Source: Acanthosepion esculentum (taxonomy: Eukaryota; Mollusca; Cephalopoda; Sepiida; Sepiidae). Taken from it: 64,000 nucleotides of DNA. Under the pieces are notes generated by a model. The model saw only the letters and a program-made list of their open reading frames with translations. It had not been told where the DNA came from and did no database searches. Location of the stretch: the NCBI GenBank assembly GCA_964036315.1, contig OZ038498.1, positions 12,482,850-12,546,849 of the forward strand, written 5' to 3'. Each line of letters begins with the position of its first letter. Positions within the stretch are counted from its first letter, which is position 1. This document shows positions 44,596 through 55,780 of the stretch, in pieces. Made by a program: the position numbers and the translations under genes.

Positions 44596-44925
44596 ATGTT
44601 TTTATTATAAAAGATTATAATAAAAGCATTTTATATCGCTACACAAAAGCTTTCATGTTTCAATACTATGATTTTCTCTCGTCAGGTGAAGGTAGATAAC
44701 TTGTGATAAAAAAATGATTTATTAGGAAAATTTAAAACCAAATCGTTACCTTATGACCCCACTTTTAACTTCTGAAAATAGATAAAGATTTGGTTTTAAA
44801 TTTTCCTAATAAATCATATTTTTATTACAAGTTATCTACCATCGCCTGACGAAGTACAATCATAGTATTGAAACATGAAAGCTTTTGTGTAGCGGTTTTA
44901 TTATAATCTTTTATAATCAAAAAGT
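44596..44925. repeat. 330-bp hairpin (foldback element) abutting the GATA array
   Basis: The left arm (44598-44745: attataaaagattataataa, then tacacaaaagctttcatg, then ggtagataacttgtgata) pairs with the right arm (44788-44925). The central spacer of about 40 bp carries ttatgaccccacttttaac. Arms show few mismatches and no coding capacity. Confidence 0.88.
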
Positions 44926-45007
44926 TATATCTTGTTCTACTTTGTATTGAGCACTTTTAAAAATTAATGCTATGGAACTGTAGATTTTTACTCCATCTGT
45001 TCTGTCT

Positions 45008-45032
45008 TATATATATATATATATATATATAT
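45008..45032. repeat. (TA)n microsatellite, left of foldback B
   Basis: About 12 TA units. Confidence 0.95.
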
Positions 45033-45538
45033 GGTGGTACTTGCTTGGAAAAACGTTAGGTATTTCGGCTTGTAGTAGAACCAACCAAGGAAAAATGAGG
45101 AATAAGGAAAAGAAAGAACCAAGAACATAAAACTAAGGCGAAAACAATCGTCTAGAATTCAAGCTCAAAGTCCAAAGAAAAAAAACCCTCCAAAACGAGT
45201 AAAAGCAACTACGTAAAGTGCTCAATACACAAAGTAGAGCAAACCTAATATAAACCTAAAGAGCCAGGAAAAACCTACCTAGGTTTCACCTAAACGGATC
45301 GTCAGGGTAAAGCTGGCCAAAAAGGTAAAAATTGGAACAGAATATATAGCTTAAACCAAAAACAACCATGACCACGTGAGAACCCCCCCCAAAAAAAACA
45401 AAACAAAAGAAAACATTGTGAAAACTCAACAACGGGGGGTTAGGGGTTATATTCTGTTCCATTTTTTACCTTTTTGGCCGGCTTTACCCTGATGATCCGT
45501 TTAGGTGAAAACTAGATAGGTTTGCCTGGCTCTTTAGG

Positions 45539-45540
<2 letters not shown>
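45033..45540 (-). mobile_element. Foldback element family B, copy 2
   Basis: A hairpin at about 45255-45540 has arms cctaaagagccaggaaaaac, then ctaggtttcacctaaacgg, then gccaaaaaggtaaaaattgg, and their complement. The loop is about 80 bp. The left flank 45033-45240 is the reverse complement of 7436-7594. (TA)n bounds the element on both sides (45008-45032 and 45541-45573), as for the copy at 7.27 kb. Confidence 0.85.

Positions 45541-45573
<33 letters not shown>
45541..45573. repeat. (TA)n microsatellite, between foldback B and A
   Basis: About 16 TA units. Confidence 0.95.
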
Positions 45574-45578
<5 letters not shown>

Positions 45579-45635
45579 AAAAATATTTTAGGCCAAGCTA
45601 TATTTATGGGTTAAAGTGCTGAATATCAAGTATGG
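45574..45635 (-). mobile_element. Foldback element family A, truncated inverted copy
   Basis: The stretch aagctatatttatgggttaaa then gtgctgaatatcaag is the complement of the conserved family A block (gagcactttatcccataaat) at 6805-6830 and 7047-7075. The hairpin part is missing because LINE sequence takes over. Confidence 0.65.
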
Positions 45636-45639
45636 CAAC

Positions 45640-45885
45640 AGTACTTACTGAAAGGACGAATGGTAGGTTTATAGATTTGAAGGTCAGGTTCAGACGAGAA
45701 AAACCTTCTGGCCTGACACACAGAACCAACTTTCTTTGCGGCAGATGTAGTAATTGATTCAATGTAGTTGTTCCACCTCAGGTCAATGGAAAAGGTGAGA
45801 CCAAGAACGCCCAGTGAGATGCTCTCGTGAAGTTGATCATAAGCTATCCCGATAGGAGGTAAGGAGGTTTATCTATGGTGGGTAA
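45640..45885 (-). pseudogene. Jockey/CR1-like LINE fragment
   Basis: The sequence parallels 30490-30690 of the LINE at 30 kb, for instance gtttatagatttgaagg, gaaccaactttctttgcgg and gttgttccacctcaggtca. Both lie on the minus strand. It is a short internal fragment with no intact frame. Confidence 0.7.
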
Positions 45886-45889
45886 ATAG

Positions 45890-46435
45890 CTTTAATATGA
45901 TTTGATCAATTATAAAGATTTGCAACACGAACTGATAAATGATATGAAATGCTAAATGTCATATAAACTGATCAATAATGAAGATTTGATAACTGAAATA
46001 TAAAGTGATCAATGCTAAAAATTTAATAAATTAAAAAAAAACTGATAAATGATATCAACTAATCAATAATAAATATTTGATAACTGCATTATAAACTAAT
46101 CAATAAAAGAAATTTGACAAATGCAATACGAAGTGATCAATGGTATAAAGTGATCAATGGTATAAATTGATCAATGTTAAAAAGTTAATAACTGTAATAC
46201 AAATTGATCAAAAAATTAATAAAGGTGATATAAATTAATCAATGATAAAAAATGATCAATATTATATATTTGATAAATGAAATATAATCTGATCATTGAT
46301 AAAATTTTGATAAACGAAATATAATCTGATCAGTGATGAAGATTGATAACAGCGATATAATCTGATTAATGATAAATGTTTGCCAAATCTAATATAAATT
46401 GATCAATGATATTAACTGATTAGTGATCACATTGT
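45890..46435. repeat. Diverged minisatellite of about 40 bp (TGATCAAT...TTTGATAA)
   Basis: Irregular units with tgatcaatgataaa, atttgataaatg and aaatataaact elements repeat about a dozen times with many substitutions and indels. They are clearly related but old. Confidence 0.8.
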
Positions 46436-47475
46436 TATCGTTATGTACAGACAGGCAGGCACACACGCACACTCAAACACACACATGCACAAAGAAAGCA
46501 ATTATTTGCACATATCCAATCGCAGATATTGATAGTCAGGCATACATATTCAGGGAGAGATTTTTTCTCTTTGAGTTGAAGTTGGCAGATTTCAGCTACC
46601 ATGTAGCTTTATCTTCCATACGTGGTTCCTTTGACACGCAAAAAAATCAGCCATAAGACATTTTTCCGTTTCATATTATTTTATACTGATAATCTTATAA
46701 GTATAAAATAATATGAGACTGAAAAATGTTTTATGCCTGAAATACTGTTCTTTATCATTTATGTTTTTTGTGCGTACCTTGAAACCACAATGTAAAAAGC
46801 GTACATTTTTTAATTAATCTTTCATAATCTCTTTTTTCTGCTCAAAACTGATTTAACCGTTGCGCGAAATTTACCAGTTCTCAAGAAAATTACAGCAAGA
46901 ATCTCGTCTCAGATTAGAGAATTTAATCTCTCACGAAAAACTTTTTTTTAAAAGAAAATTCGATTTTTCTTCAACAGCTGGCATTCTAACAAATATTTTT
47001 TATATAAAAAAATTACTGTTCCCGCATATATTTCTCCTTATTTTTTTTCATCCATATTCTTGTGCCAGACACAAAAACTTAGTGTAACAGGAATCGCCAA
47101 ATATAATAAGTGCAATATTACAAGACGACCACTGTGCAAAATCTTAAAAGGAAAATCACATTTATTTTACAATTTCGAAAAAAGTTACAACTCCAAAGGT
47201 TGCACAAAAATTTCCTTTTATGTACCTATTACGGAAGGATAAAAATTTTCCGAGGTCATAAAAAGGGGGAATTACCATCAGATATAATGGAAAAAAGTGA
47301 TACAATTTTTAGAAAAGGATACGGATTCAAAGATAAAAATAAGATTACACCTTTTAAAAATGGAAAAAAAGGGAAAAACTTAGAAGCAAAAACTTACACA
47401 AGGCAGAAAATACAAAACGCACACAGCTCCGTTTTTTAACTGATTACTCAATAAGAGCCCGTCTCAGTACAAAGG
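46436..47475. other. Unassigned; contains a hairpin and AC-rich spot
   Basis: An AC-rich spot lies at 46458-46492. Arms 46652-46687 and 46700-46735 (cataagacatttttccg... and its complement) form a hairpin with a 12-base loop. Two overlapping open frames near 46860-47440 are Lys/Phe-rich with no recognised domain; I do not call them genes. Confidence 0.45.
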
Positions 47476-47745
47476 AGTTTACGTGTTTTCAAAGTTTGTT
47501 ATCTCGCGTGATTTCACAGCACTTTGCTGGAAAGTTAAACCTGAAAGTTCGTAGGGTTTAAATTCTTCACCGGAAAGTACAGCCACGCGAATGGTAATGA
47601 ACGCGAAGCTGCACGGCTGCATCAGTTTGCGTTTACAGACCGAAGATCTTACTTGTATCCCATACGGAACCTTCATATAGACTGACGTGCCTTAACCGAT
47701 TGACCCACAGAGGATCGTTCGATTAGTAAGGTCGATTTTACTGCT
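47476..47745 (-). repeat. tRNA-derived SINE, family S2, copy 2
   Basis: On the minus strand it reads gtaaaatcgaccttactaat, then ctgtgggtcaatcggttaag, then tctatatgaaggttccgtat and gggatac. This parallels 23549-23640 step by step. The A box is intact (gggtcaatcggttaa). The B box is replaced (aagtaagatcttcgg instead of ggttcgattcc), so this copy would be a poor polymerase III template. Confidence 0.75.
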
Positions 47746-48480
47746 TTGAATTTTGGTTGAGTTCTTTTTTTTTATTTACTGCCTTTTTACGACTGTTTTG
47801 GGGGAAAAGTTTTGATTTTTTCTTTTCCTTTTTTTTACCCTCCTCTTTTTTTGCTCTTTCTCTTTTATACTAAGTTTCCTTTTTGATTTTTCGTTCTCTT
47901 TATTTTCTCTTTTAAATTTTCTCTTTTCATTTATCTTCGTTCTCTTTATTTTTGTAACTCCTGTCTGTGTTTCGTTTGTGACTAACGTTTATTTTCTCGT
48001 TATTTCTTTAATTTCTTCCTGTTAATATCCGTTAAGTTTTTCTTGTGTACTGTTTTTAAATGTTTTTTCCTGTGTCACATTTTTTTCTAATCTTTGTATT
48101 ATCCCTTGTATTGTCTAATTTGTGCATTTAATTTCCTTTGTTTATTTGTTTAGCGTCAGCCATTTTGTTTTTGTAAATAGCTCCGGCTATTTTTGAAAGT
48201 TTTGTATTTTTTTGTGTGTGGGAGGGTCTTTTTTAATGGGGGAAGGACTTGGTGTGTGAAGAGGGGAATAGAAAGATCTGTGTCTATAAGGGCTGGAATC
48301 TCTACTGAGGGGAAGGGATTTGGATGGTGATGTCAGGGAGTGACAGGTCGTTTCTTAGGTGAATGGGAGGACCGGGTAGAGGACGTTGAAGGAATAGGGT
48401 CTAGTTGACTTTTTGGGGGGGGGTCTAATTTAATTTTAAGTTCTTTAATTTTTCTGTTTTCTCGAAACTGGGATCATATT
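47746..48480. other. T-rich stretch upstream of the Tx1-like LINE
   Basis: Low-complexity T/C-rich sequence to about 48140, then a G-rich segment with a G9-10 run near 48414-48422. It might include the LINE 5' UTR; the element boundary is not defined. Confidence 0.35.
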
Positions 48481-48689
48481 TCCGTTGTTTTTCCTTTAGT
48501 GTCAGTTGAGAGGCCGGGGCATCGCCCTTAACGTTGCCAGAGTTGGACGAGGCCATCATGTCCAACAAGATGGCCTTGCCCATCGCAATTGTACAAAACC
48601 AACAATTGAAATCCTTAGAATAATTTTGTGCAGGGAGAGTCCCAGTTTTAGTTCACCCCTCCCTGTATAGAGCCCTAAAACTGACTTTC

Positions 48690-48812
48690 CCCTGGGATAC
48701 GGCGGAATCTCCCAAGACGGCTCCATCATGACTGAGATGGGCCATGGGTCTATGGAAGAAGCTGTTGGTATCCTTACCCCGACCATGTTTAAACCAGTAA
48801 CGCAACCCTAAT
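48690..48812 (+). pseudogene. Possible end of Tx1-like LINE ORF1
   Basis: A frame reading GYGGISQDGSIMTEMGHG and then EEAVGILTPTMFKPVTQP ends in TAA at 48810-48812, just before the ORF2 start at 48824. Position suggests the C-terminus of ORF1. It is short and no domain is recognised. Confidence 0.35.
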
Positions 48813-48823
48813 CTGTTTTCATC

Positions 48824-51800
48824 ATGGCACTCTGGTTAGCAAGTATAAATGTCCGGGGCCTGAGGTCCGATTCCCGCAGGGCGAGGCTCTCTCGTGACCT
48901 TCAGCGCCTTGGGGTGAATGTTTGTTGTGTGCAAGAGACCCGGTTTTCTTCTCATGACCGTGAGGACTTGCTGTCTAAGGGGTTCGCCCTTTATTCAGCA
49001 TGTTTTGATGGTCGTTCGAGGGATGTCTCTTGGCTAGTGAGCAAGTCTTTGAAAGCTGCATGTACTCTTGGCTTCGCAGATCCGGCGGGCAGGCTTTGCG
49101 TGTTGGATGTTACCATAAAGGATAAGGCTCTACGACTCATTGGGGTTTATGCTCCTAATAACCATTCCGAGCGACCTGCTTTGTTTCAGCAGATCGGGCC
49201 GTACTTGACGACATATCGTCGGGTAGTTTTAGCGGGGGACTGGAATGCCGTCCTTGACCCCGATATAGATCGTATAGAGCACAATTCGGGTACTAACAAC
49301 CGGGACGTGAAACCAATTCGGGATTTTATCGATGAGTTTGATCTTGTCGATAAGTACCGAAATGAGCACCCTCGAGAGGTAGCATGGACGTGGACAAATA
49401 GTGGCATCTCGGCTTCTGGGACGCTTGTGAGCTACCTCGACCGAGTCTTAGTTAGGAGAGTCGATGTAGGGCTCTTATGGTGTCCAATCTTCCACTATAC
49501 AATTTATACGGATCACAGGCTTGTCCGGGTCCGTGTAAACTTAGATAATTTAAAATTTGTCCGGGTCCGTGTAAACTTAGATAATTTAAAATCGAAAATT
49601 AGAACGTTTGCTGCCGACTTTAGTCGTCGACTCAATTTAGATAGATTAGCGACGCAAACGACTTTAGAAGATAAAGTTGATCGGGCAGGGAAATCCCGTA
49701 ATAGTGGGGAAATAGTCTTAGCTAAGGCAGAGTTGTCCTCCTTGCTTATCGAGAAGGATCAAGCTCTAGTAGTTAGGGCTAGGTTAAAAAGAATGTCCTC
49801 TGAGGCGACGAATATGGCCGCTGAATTGCGTGAAGAGGAAAATCGGAGTGCAGCTCAGCGACATATCGCGTGCGTCACATTGCCGGATAATCGGACCGTG
49901 ACTACAAACGCGGGCATATGCGAGGTCTTTCGGAATTACTTTCAGGATCTTTTCACCAGGGAGCCCGGTCTGAGCCCTGCTCGGTTCGACACCTATTTAG
50001 CCGACTGTCCCTGCCTCGAGGCAGCTGAAGCGGCTGGGTGCGAGGGTCCCATCACAGAGTCGGAAATCTGGGAAGGGCTGAAACAGGTTGGCCTGGATAA
50101 ATCTCCGGGACTAGATGGTCTTCTAAATGATGTTTACTTGAGGCAGTCGCCCGTTTTTGTTCCTTTGCTGGAGCTGATCTTCAACAACTGGATGAAGCAG
50201 GGGTCTATACCCCAACGCTTCACCAGGGGTGTGATCAAGTTGCTGCGTAAGGACAAGAACTGTGGGGATGGGTTAAATAACTTTCGCCCTTTGACTATGT
50301 TAAATACAGAGTTAAAGATTTTGGCTAAGATCTTAGCCAACCGTTTGCAGCTTGTCCTGTCTAGTCTGATTGGCTCCGAACAGACTTGCGCTGTTAAGGG
50401 CAGGGCTATTCAGGATAACCTGCATATGGTACGCTTGATCTTAGAACAAGTCGACAGTGAAACCACGCTGATCAATTTAGATCGGTCCAAGGCCTTCGAT
50501 ACGGTTGGCCATCGGTTTGTGGAGGCTGTCCTTTCGGCGGCCGGTTTCGGAGCCGACTTCCGCTTTTGGATCCGACTTTTGTATGCGACTCATGTGCGCT
50601 GGTGGAGGTGAATGGGGTAAGATCGAAGCATTTCGTATTGTCTCGCTCCATTCGTCAATGTTGTCCTCTTTCGCCTTTGCTTTACGTTCTTGCGTTGGAA
50701 CCATTCCTTCGCAAGTTAAAGGCGAATCCGGTCCTGCACGGAATTTCCCTGCCTGCGGCTACCACCTCAGCCAGGTATTCTGCCTCTGCTGACGACGTTT
50801 CGGTTCTTGTGTCGAGCAGAGCCGAGATTGAAGAAGTCAGCAAAGAGATCAGTGGGTATGAGATGGTGACAGGGGCCAAGATCAACCGCGATAAGTCTGT
50901 TGGCTTGCGGTTGAGTGCGTGGAAGGGAGTTTCTCTTCCCGGACCTTTCCTCTGGACGGATGGGCCGATCAAGATACTCGGCGTCTGGTTCGGTCCTGAT
51001 CTCCAGTTGGAAATGAATTGGTCGGAGGTACAAGGGAAGGCCGAGATCGCGGTTAATCTGTGGTCTCGAAGAAGGCTTTCCTTGAAGGTGAGAGCGGAAG
51101 TACGTGTTTCACACATCTACCCGATTCTCCTTTACCGACTCTCTGTAATTCCACTTCCGTCTGCCAGACTAATATTATTAGTAAGGCTCTTGTTCTCTTT
51201 CTTGTGGAGAGACAAGGTCGCTATGGAATCTCGCGAGATCTCTTGCCTTCATTTCTCTGAGGGCGGTCTGGGTATGCCTAGCATTGAGATTCGTCAATAT
51301 ATGCTTCGCATGAACTTTCTAGACCGAATGTGTCGCGGATCGGAAGAGGATGACGCCTTCTGGAAGGAAGACGTCCGTAAACATTTCCCATCCCTGAGAA
51401 GTGTGCACTCGTGCCGAGAGGAGGCCGGCCGTACACCCCGAACCGAATGCTCCTTCTAGCGCGAATGTCGTCGTCCTCTGAAACACCTCTTACGGGCGTC
51501 GGATGGCCTCTCCAATGTCCAGGCGTTGTCTCGTAGGGCATTGTATCAAGTGTTAGTCAGGGGGGCCGTTCAGGATGATCTGATTGACGAGCTCGGTCTT
51601 ACGAAGCAGGAGGCTCGCTCGATATGGGCTTGGGCGCCTGGGTTGAAATGCCTCAATAATGATGAGGCATCACTCACCTGGCTTGTGATTCCTGGGGCCC
51701 TCTGTGTCGCCAAGAGACTTTGTTCAGCAGGCTTAGAGAAATATCCAAACTGCCGTTGCTGTACTGGAGAAGTCGAGACCATTGGTCACGCCTTCTTTCA

Positions 51801-52165
51801 CTGCAAGGCGGTAGTGCCGTTGTGCAAGTTTGTTGAAGGCCATGCTGCGGGGAAAGTTCTTTGTCCTTGAGGCCAGTTCTGTTTGTAGCAATGTGGTGCC
51901 GCTGATGACGAAGGCTGAACATTATGTGTTCTGTTGCTTACTAGGTGTTATGAGAGTCGTGATTTGGACGACGCGTCAGAAGGAATTCTTTGAGGGCGAG
52001 AGGTTCACTTCTTCCCAACTGTTCTTTAAGCATCAGCTTAAAGTCTTTATCAGGACGGAAAGGCGGCGGCTCACCTCATCAGAATTTGGCAAAAGGTGGG
52101 TGAATCTTGCGCGTATGTGTCAAGTAAAAGGGGCTGAACTGGAGTGGCATTTTGATGCCGGTTAG
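48824..52165 (+). pseudogene. Tx1-like LINE ORF2: endonuclease and reverse transcriptase, near complete
   Basis: The AP-type endonuclease occupies residues about 1-245, with catalytic landmarks SINVRG (N9), QETR (E38), GDWN (D139), LDR (206) and TDHR (230-231). An exact 12-residue tandem duplication (VRVRVNLDNLK) follows. RT blocks include KSPGLDGL, FRPLTMLNTELKILAKILAN and INLDRSKAFD (first catalytic Asp). A frameshift near 50600 moves the reading to 50566-51459, with CCPLSPLLYVLALEPF and SADDVSVLV at the active site. An in-frame TAG (51457-51459) interrupts it; the same frame then continues to 51870 with a C-terminal CX2C...H...C region (CRCCTGEVETIGHAFFHC). A second frameshift near 51850 leads to the end at 52165. 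The order and the EN type fit the L1/Tx1 group, which nicks target DNA and reverse-transcribes there. The copy is dead but relatively young. Confidence 0.88.
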
Positions 52166-52925
52166 ACATCAGGATATTGTTTTTTCTGGTTTAAACGTAG
52201 GTAACCCATCCCTGGATTTAGGCTAGAAGTAGGTTTTTGACTCTTTAGTTTTTTCTCCAGTAAACTTAGCTAGGGTGTGTTTGCTCATTGGCCCCTTTTA
52301 TTTCTGTCCCCCTTTTTCCTTTAGTTTAACTCCCCATCCCCTCCCTCGCTAGGTGGTCAGTGATTTCAGTTCTCTGGTAGATGCGGGGCACCTTTCGTTT
52401 CGCGTGCGTGTTTTTCGTATTTGTTTTTTGTGTCTGAATGAGTGCATGTCTGTGTGAGTGCTTGGGTTGGATGAATGTTTATATATTCTTATAGTCCCGC
52501 ATCGATTTCATCTAGTTAACTGATTTTTCTGCCACATTTAAGGTTTGTGGGTTTTTTATTACTAACATGATTTTGTTTAGTTTCTTGTAAATAATTTATA
52601 ACCGTATTGTATATATATCATTGGGGTGTTTTTAACTTGTTGATTTTATTCCCCTCCCTTCCTTCAAAGACAACGATTTGTACATATGGGGACTATTTAG
52701 GATTTTCATTGAGACTATGAAGTATTTTGGTGGATGTAGTAAGCAAGGTATGTATGAATGTGTTGTTTTGGTGCTAGGATTATTGTTTTGTACGATTGGG
52801 TCAGTGATTGTGGCTAGCTAAGTTATAAATTAAAACAGATGATGACCGTCTCTTTTCCCCATCCTCTTTTTCGGCCTCGTGCCACATTTACTGTATTGTT
52901 CAGTAATAAATATTGAATCGAATCG
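52166..52925 (+). repeat. 3' UTR of the Tx1-like LINE
   Basis: T-rich non-coding sequence follows ORF2 and ends with attaaaacagatgatgaccg, tttttcggcctcgtgccaca and ttcagtaataaatattg. Partial copies of this end occur at 33996-34070 and about 1650-1715. The aataaa may act as a polyadenylation signal. Confidence 0.65.
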
Positions 52926-53170
52926 AGCCGCAGTCTCTGACTGTGTGCGATTCCTGTCGACCTCTCTGTTTTGGCAGAGAGGAACTCGGACGAGGCTTTG
53001 CCGAAGGGCAAAGTTTCGTCCGGGGTGGTAGACAAGCCCTGAACTCGTTTATACGGATTCTTAAGGGAGTATTTTTGGCCGAGCTTACGGGCTCGAAGAA
53101 ACCCACGTTAAACTCGGCCTTGTGCCACATACTTTCCTCGTGGGGGGACTGTTAAATATCGAATCGAGTC
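52926..53170 (+). repeat. R222 repeat, third copy, between short direct repeats
   Basis: The sequence ggcagagaggaactcgg, then gaggctttgccgaaggg, then ctcgtttatacggattctta and cccacgttaaactcggcc is the reverse complement of the 42.06-42.5 kb copies. It lies between aatattgaatcgaatcgagc (52909) and aatatcgaatcgagtcgagc (53154). Confidence 0.8.
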
Positions 53171-53489
53171 GAGCCGATAGTAGTTCACTCCAAACCAGAC
53201 TGACAGTCATACTAACACCTTCCACATCTTGTATTATTATTCCGTGTAATATATCTTCGTTATTTCTACTCTTGTGTTCGTGTTGTTCTTCCTTGGTCCT
53301 AACCTGGACCATGACAAGGAACTAAAAATCCAGGGGGAAAAATTAACTTTAAAACAAATACAACAACGAATGTTTGACGAGAAAACTCCAGAAATCGGAA
53401 GGAAAACAATTAAGTGGATATTTCAAGAGATAAAGAAAACTTTAAAGCGAACTTATAATAACATATTATTGTTAATATTAATAGTAGAT
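53171..53489. other. No recognisable gene
   Basis: Unique sequence. A 79-residue frame (53274-53513) is Lys-rich and runs into the following repeat; it is not supported. Confidence 0.4.
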
Positions 53490-53770
53490 AAGAAGAGAAG
53501 AATAAAAGAATAAGAAGAGAATAAGAGAATAAAAAGAGAATAATAGTAGGTAAGAAGAGGATATGAAGAGAATAAGAAGACTATAAGAGAATAATAGTAG
53601 ATAAGAAGAGAATAAGAGAATAATAGTAGATAAGAGAATAAGAGAATAATAGTAGATAAGAATAGGATATGAAGGGAATAAGAAGAGAATAGGAGAAAAA
53701 TAGTAGATAAGAAGAGAATAAGAGAATAATAGTAGATAAGAATGGAATAAGATAAGAGAAAAGAATAAGT
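53490..53770. repeat. A/G/T-rich minisatellite (AGATAAGAAGAGAATAAGAGAATAATAGT)n
   Basis: Irregular units of about 28 bp built from agataagaagagaataag, agaataatagt and related blocks repeat about ten times. Confidence 0.88.
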
Positions 53771-54509
53771 GCAACCTCTGTCGTGACAGACAATGCAAGA
53801 TGGCTCAAAAGAATAAAAAAATAAACACATCTGTTCCACTAAAAACAGCACAAGCAACTGGAATGTAATCAGATAAAACAATTATTGGTGTTAAAAGAAT
53901 TCTCGATATGACCCACTTCTCAATATCTGACAAATAGTTAAACATAAGGATTTTAAAAACTTTTCAGCACCTCCATCTGATATACACGAACCAGAATTTT
54001 CTCGAGAATAAAAACAATTTTAAAATTCAAACAGCTCACTAACTCCAGGACTTAAAAATCAGATTGAATCATCCATTATCAATGTAATGAAAAAGGCGGA
54101 GATTGTGAATATCGCTGTGTCAAAAGACTATAGCGTATAATTGAAAAAAAATAGAAAGAAGGTTAAATAGCTAGACTTTTCAAAGAGACTGAGAAATTAT
54201 GGAATATTGGTGCGCTTGGAAGAAAGAGAATTGTGAACGTTGATATTTAAATAAAATTGGCGATGCTGTTAACAGTTCGTGAGAATTGATGTACTTAGTG
54301 GGAATATTTATCAAATATTTCTTTTTAAAAAAAAGAATGTATTTTTGTTTGAATCTAACTTCTGAAAGATAAAATTTCCCCAAACTGCTTTTGCTTCCAT
54401 AAAAATAATATGATGCTGTTTAATCATTTGGAAAATGGTCGAACTGGAAGCTTTTCTGCAGATTCTCATATTTACCATACCGTTATTTTCTGTTTGTGAC
54501 TTCCATATA
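53771..54509. other. Unique AT-rich sequence
   Basis: No gene or element is recognised. Confidence 0.4.
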
Positions 54510-55780
54510 CAGGAATTGGACAAAATAATTGAAACACTTGTTAAATTCAAAGAAAATTTATTTAATATGGAGTTAGTCCTCCTTTAGCCTCACATACAGC
54601 TTTAATACGTCTAGGAATGGAATCATACAGCTTCCTGACTTCATCCAGAGAAGTTTTCAGTCATTCTTCCATTAATACCTGCTCCAGCTCTTTAAGACAT
54701 GACGGTGGAGGATAGCGGCTCCTAACTTGTCGCTCCAAAATGCACCACAAATGTTCAATAATATTGATATCTGCAGATTAGGGAGGCCACTCCATGTGTT
54801 CTAGCTTACTTTCATGCTCTTCATACCAATTCTTAACCACTCAAGCGATATGTATTGGAGCATTATCGTCTTGGAAGATGCAATCACCATCAGGGGATAA
54901 AGTCTGGGCCATTGGATGAACATGATCACCCAAAATGTTCATGTAATCTTTGCTGTTGATTCTACCACGCAGTGCAACTATTGGACCGAGACATTTCCAT
55001 CATATAGCGGCCCAAACTATCACTGATCCACCACCATGTTTCAATGTTGGAAGAAGGCAGTCAGAGCTGTAAGCTTCTTTGGGCTGCCTCCACACGTAAA
55101 CTCGCCCTGAAGTTGGAAAAAGAGAAAAACTGGACTCGTCTGAGAATATGACTTGCTTCCATTGGTCTGCAGACCAGGCATTGTGATCTCTGCACCACTT
55201 TAACCTCTTCTAAATGTTACGAGTGGAGAGTAGAGGTTTCCTTACAGTGGCTCTTCCATGATATCCAGCCTTAAGGAGCTCACGACGAACAGTTTTAATA
55301 GAAACTTGACTATTCAGATGATTATTCAACTCAGCAGTCAGTTTGGCCGCAGTAGTCCGATGATTTTTCGCCACATTGCGTTTCAATGCACGTCGGTTCC
55401 TGTCAGTAAGTTTGCAAGTCCGGCCCGAATTGTTATGCTTGCTAGAGGTTTTAACCCTGTTTCTTGAATTGCGTCATAGTTCTTGATATGGTAGCTCTTG
55501 AAAAACCAAACAGTTCAGCAGCCTTAGTGATTGGGGCTCCTGCCATTGCGAGCTTCAACAATTTGCCCTTTTTCGAACTCAGAGAAGTCAAGCATTTAGC
55601 TTAAAGTTTACTAAATTCTAAAAATAAATAAGACAAAGACAGTAAATTAGATAAATAAACGTATTTACAATAGATATAACCCGCAATTACGAAGTTTTAG
55701 TTAAAGTTCTTAATATAATAGGTCTTTGAAATATAGGAGTGGAATTTGCAGCTGTTCCAATTATTTTGTCCCACCCCCTG
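54510..55780 (-). mobile_element. Tc1-family DNA transposon, both ends preserved
   Basis: The termini are caggaattggacaaaataat at the left and the complement of cagggggtgggacaaaataa at the right, flanked by TA on both sides (54508-54509 and 55781-55782). The 1271-bp length is typical of Tc1 elements (1.2-1.7 kb). The interior carries an inactivated transposase on the minus strand. The end sequences differ by several substitutions, so the element is not very recent. Confidence 0.92.
54570..55600 (-). pseudogene. Tc1 transposase, inactivated
   Basis: Minus-strand pieces in order: ELFGFSRATISRTMTQF (helix-turn-helix, N-terminal); RRALKRNVAKNHRTTAAKLT and SIKTVRRELLKAGYHGRATV (second DNA-binding domain); HGGGSVIVWAA; FQDDNAPIHIA (second catalytic Asp region); then W..SADINIIEHLWCILE with the catalytic Glu; and the C-terminal EQVLMEE. 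Stops interrupt the catalytic part, including one right after NAPIHIA and one just before SADINIIEHLW. Frameshifts occur in the N-terminal half. The enzyme would have cut and pasted the element at TA sites. Confidence 0.88.

Noticed and set aside
46860..47439. Overlapping open frames of 75-109 residues (Lys/Phe-rich)
   Set aside because: No recognisable domain, signal or splice context; base composition alone explains them.
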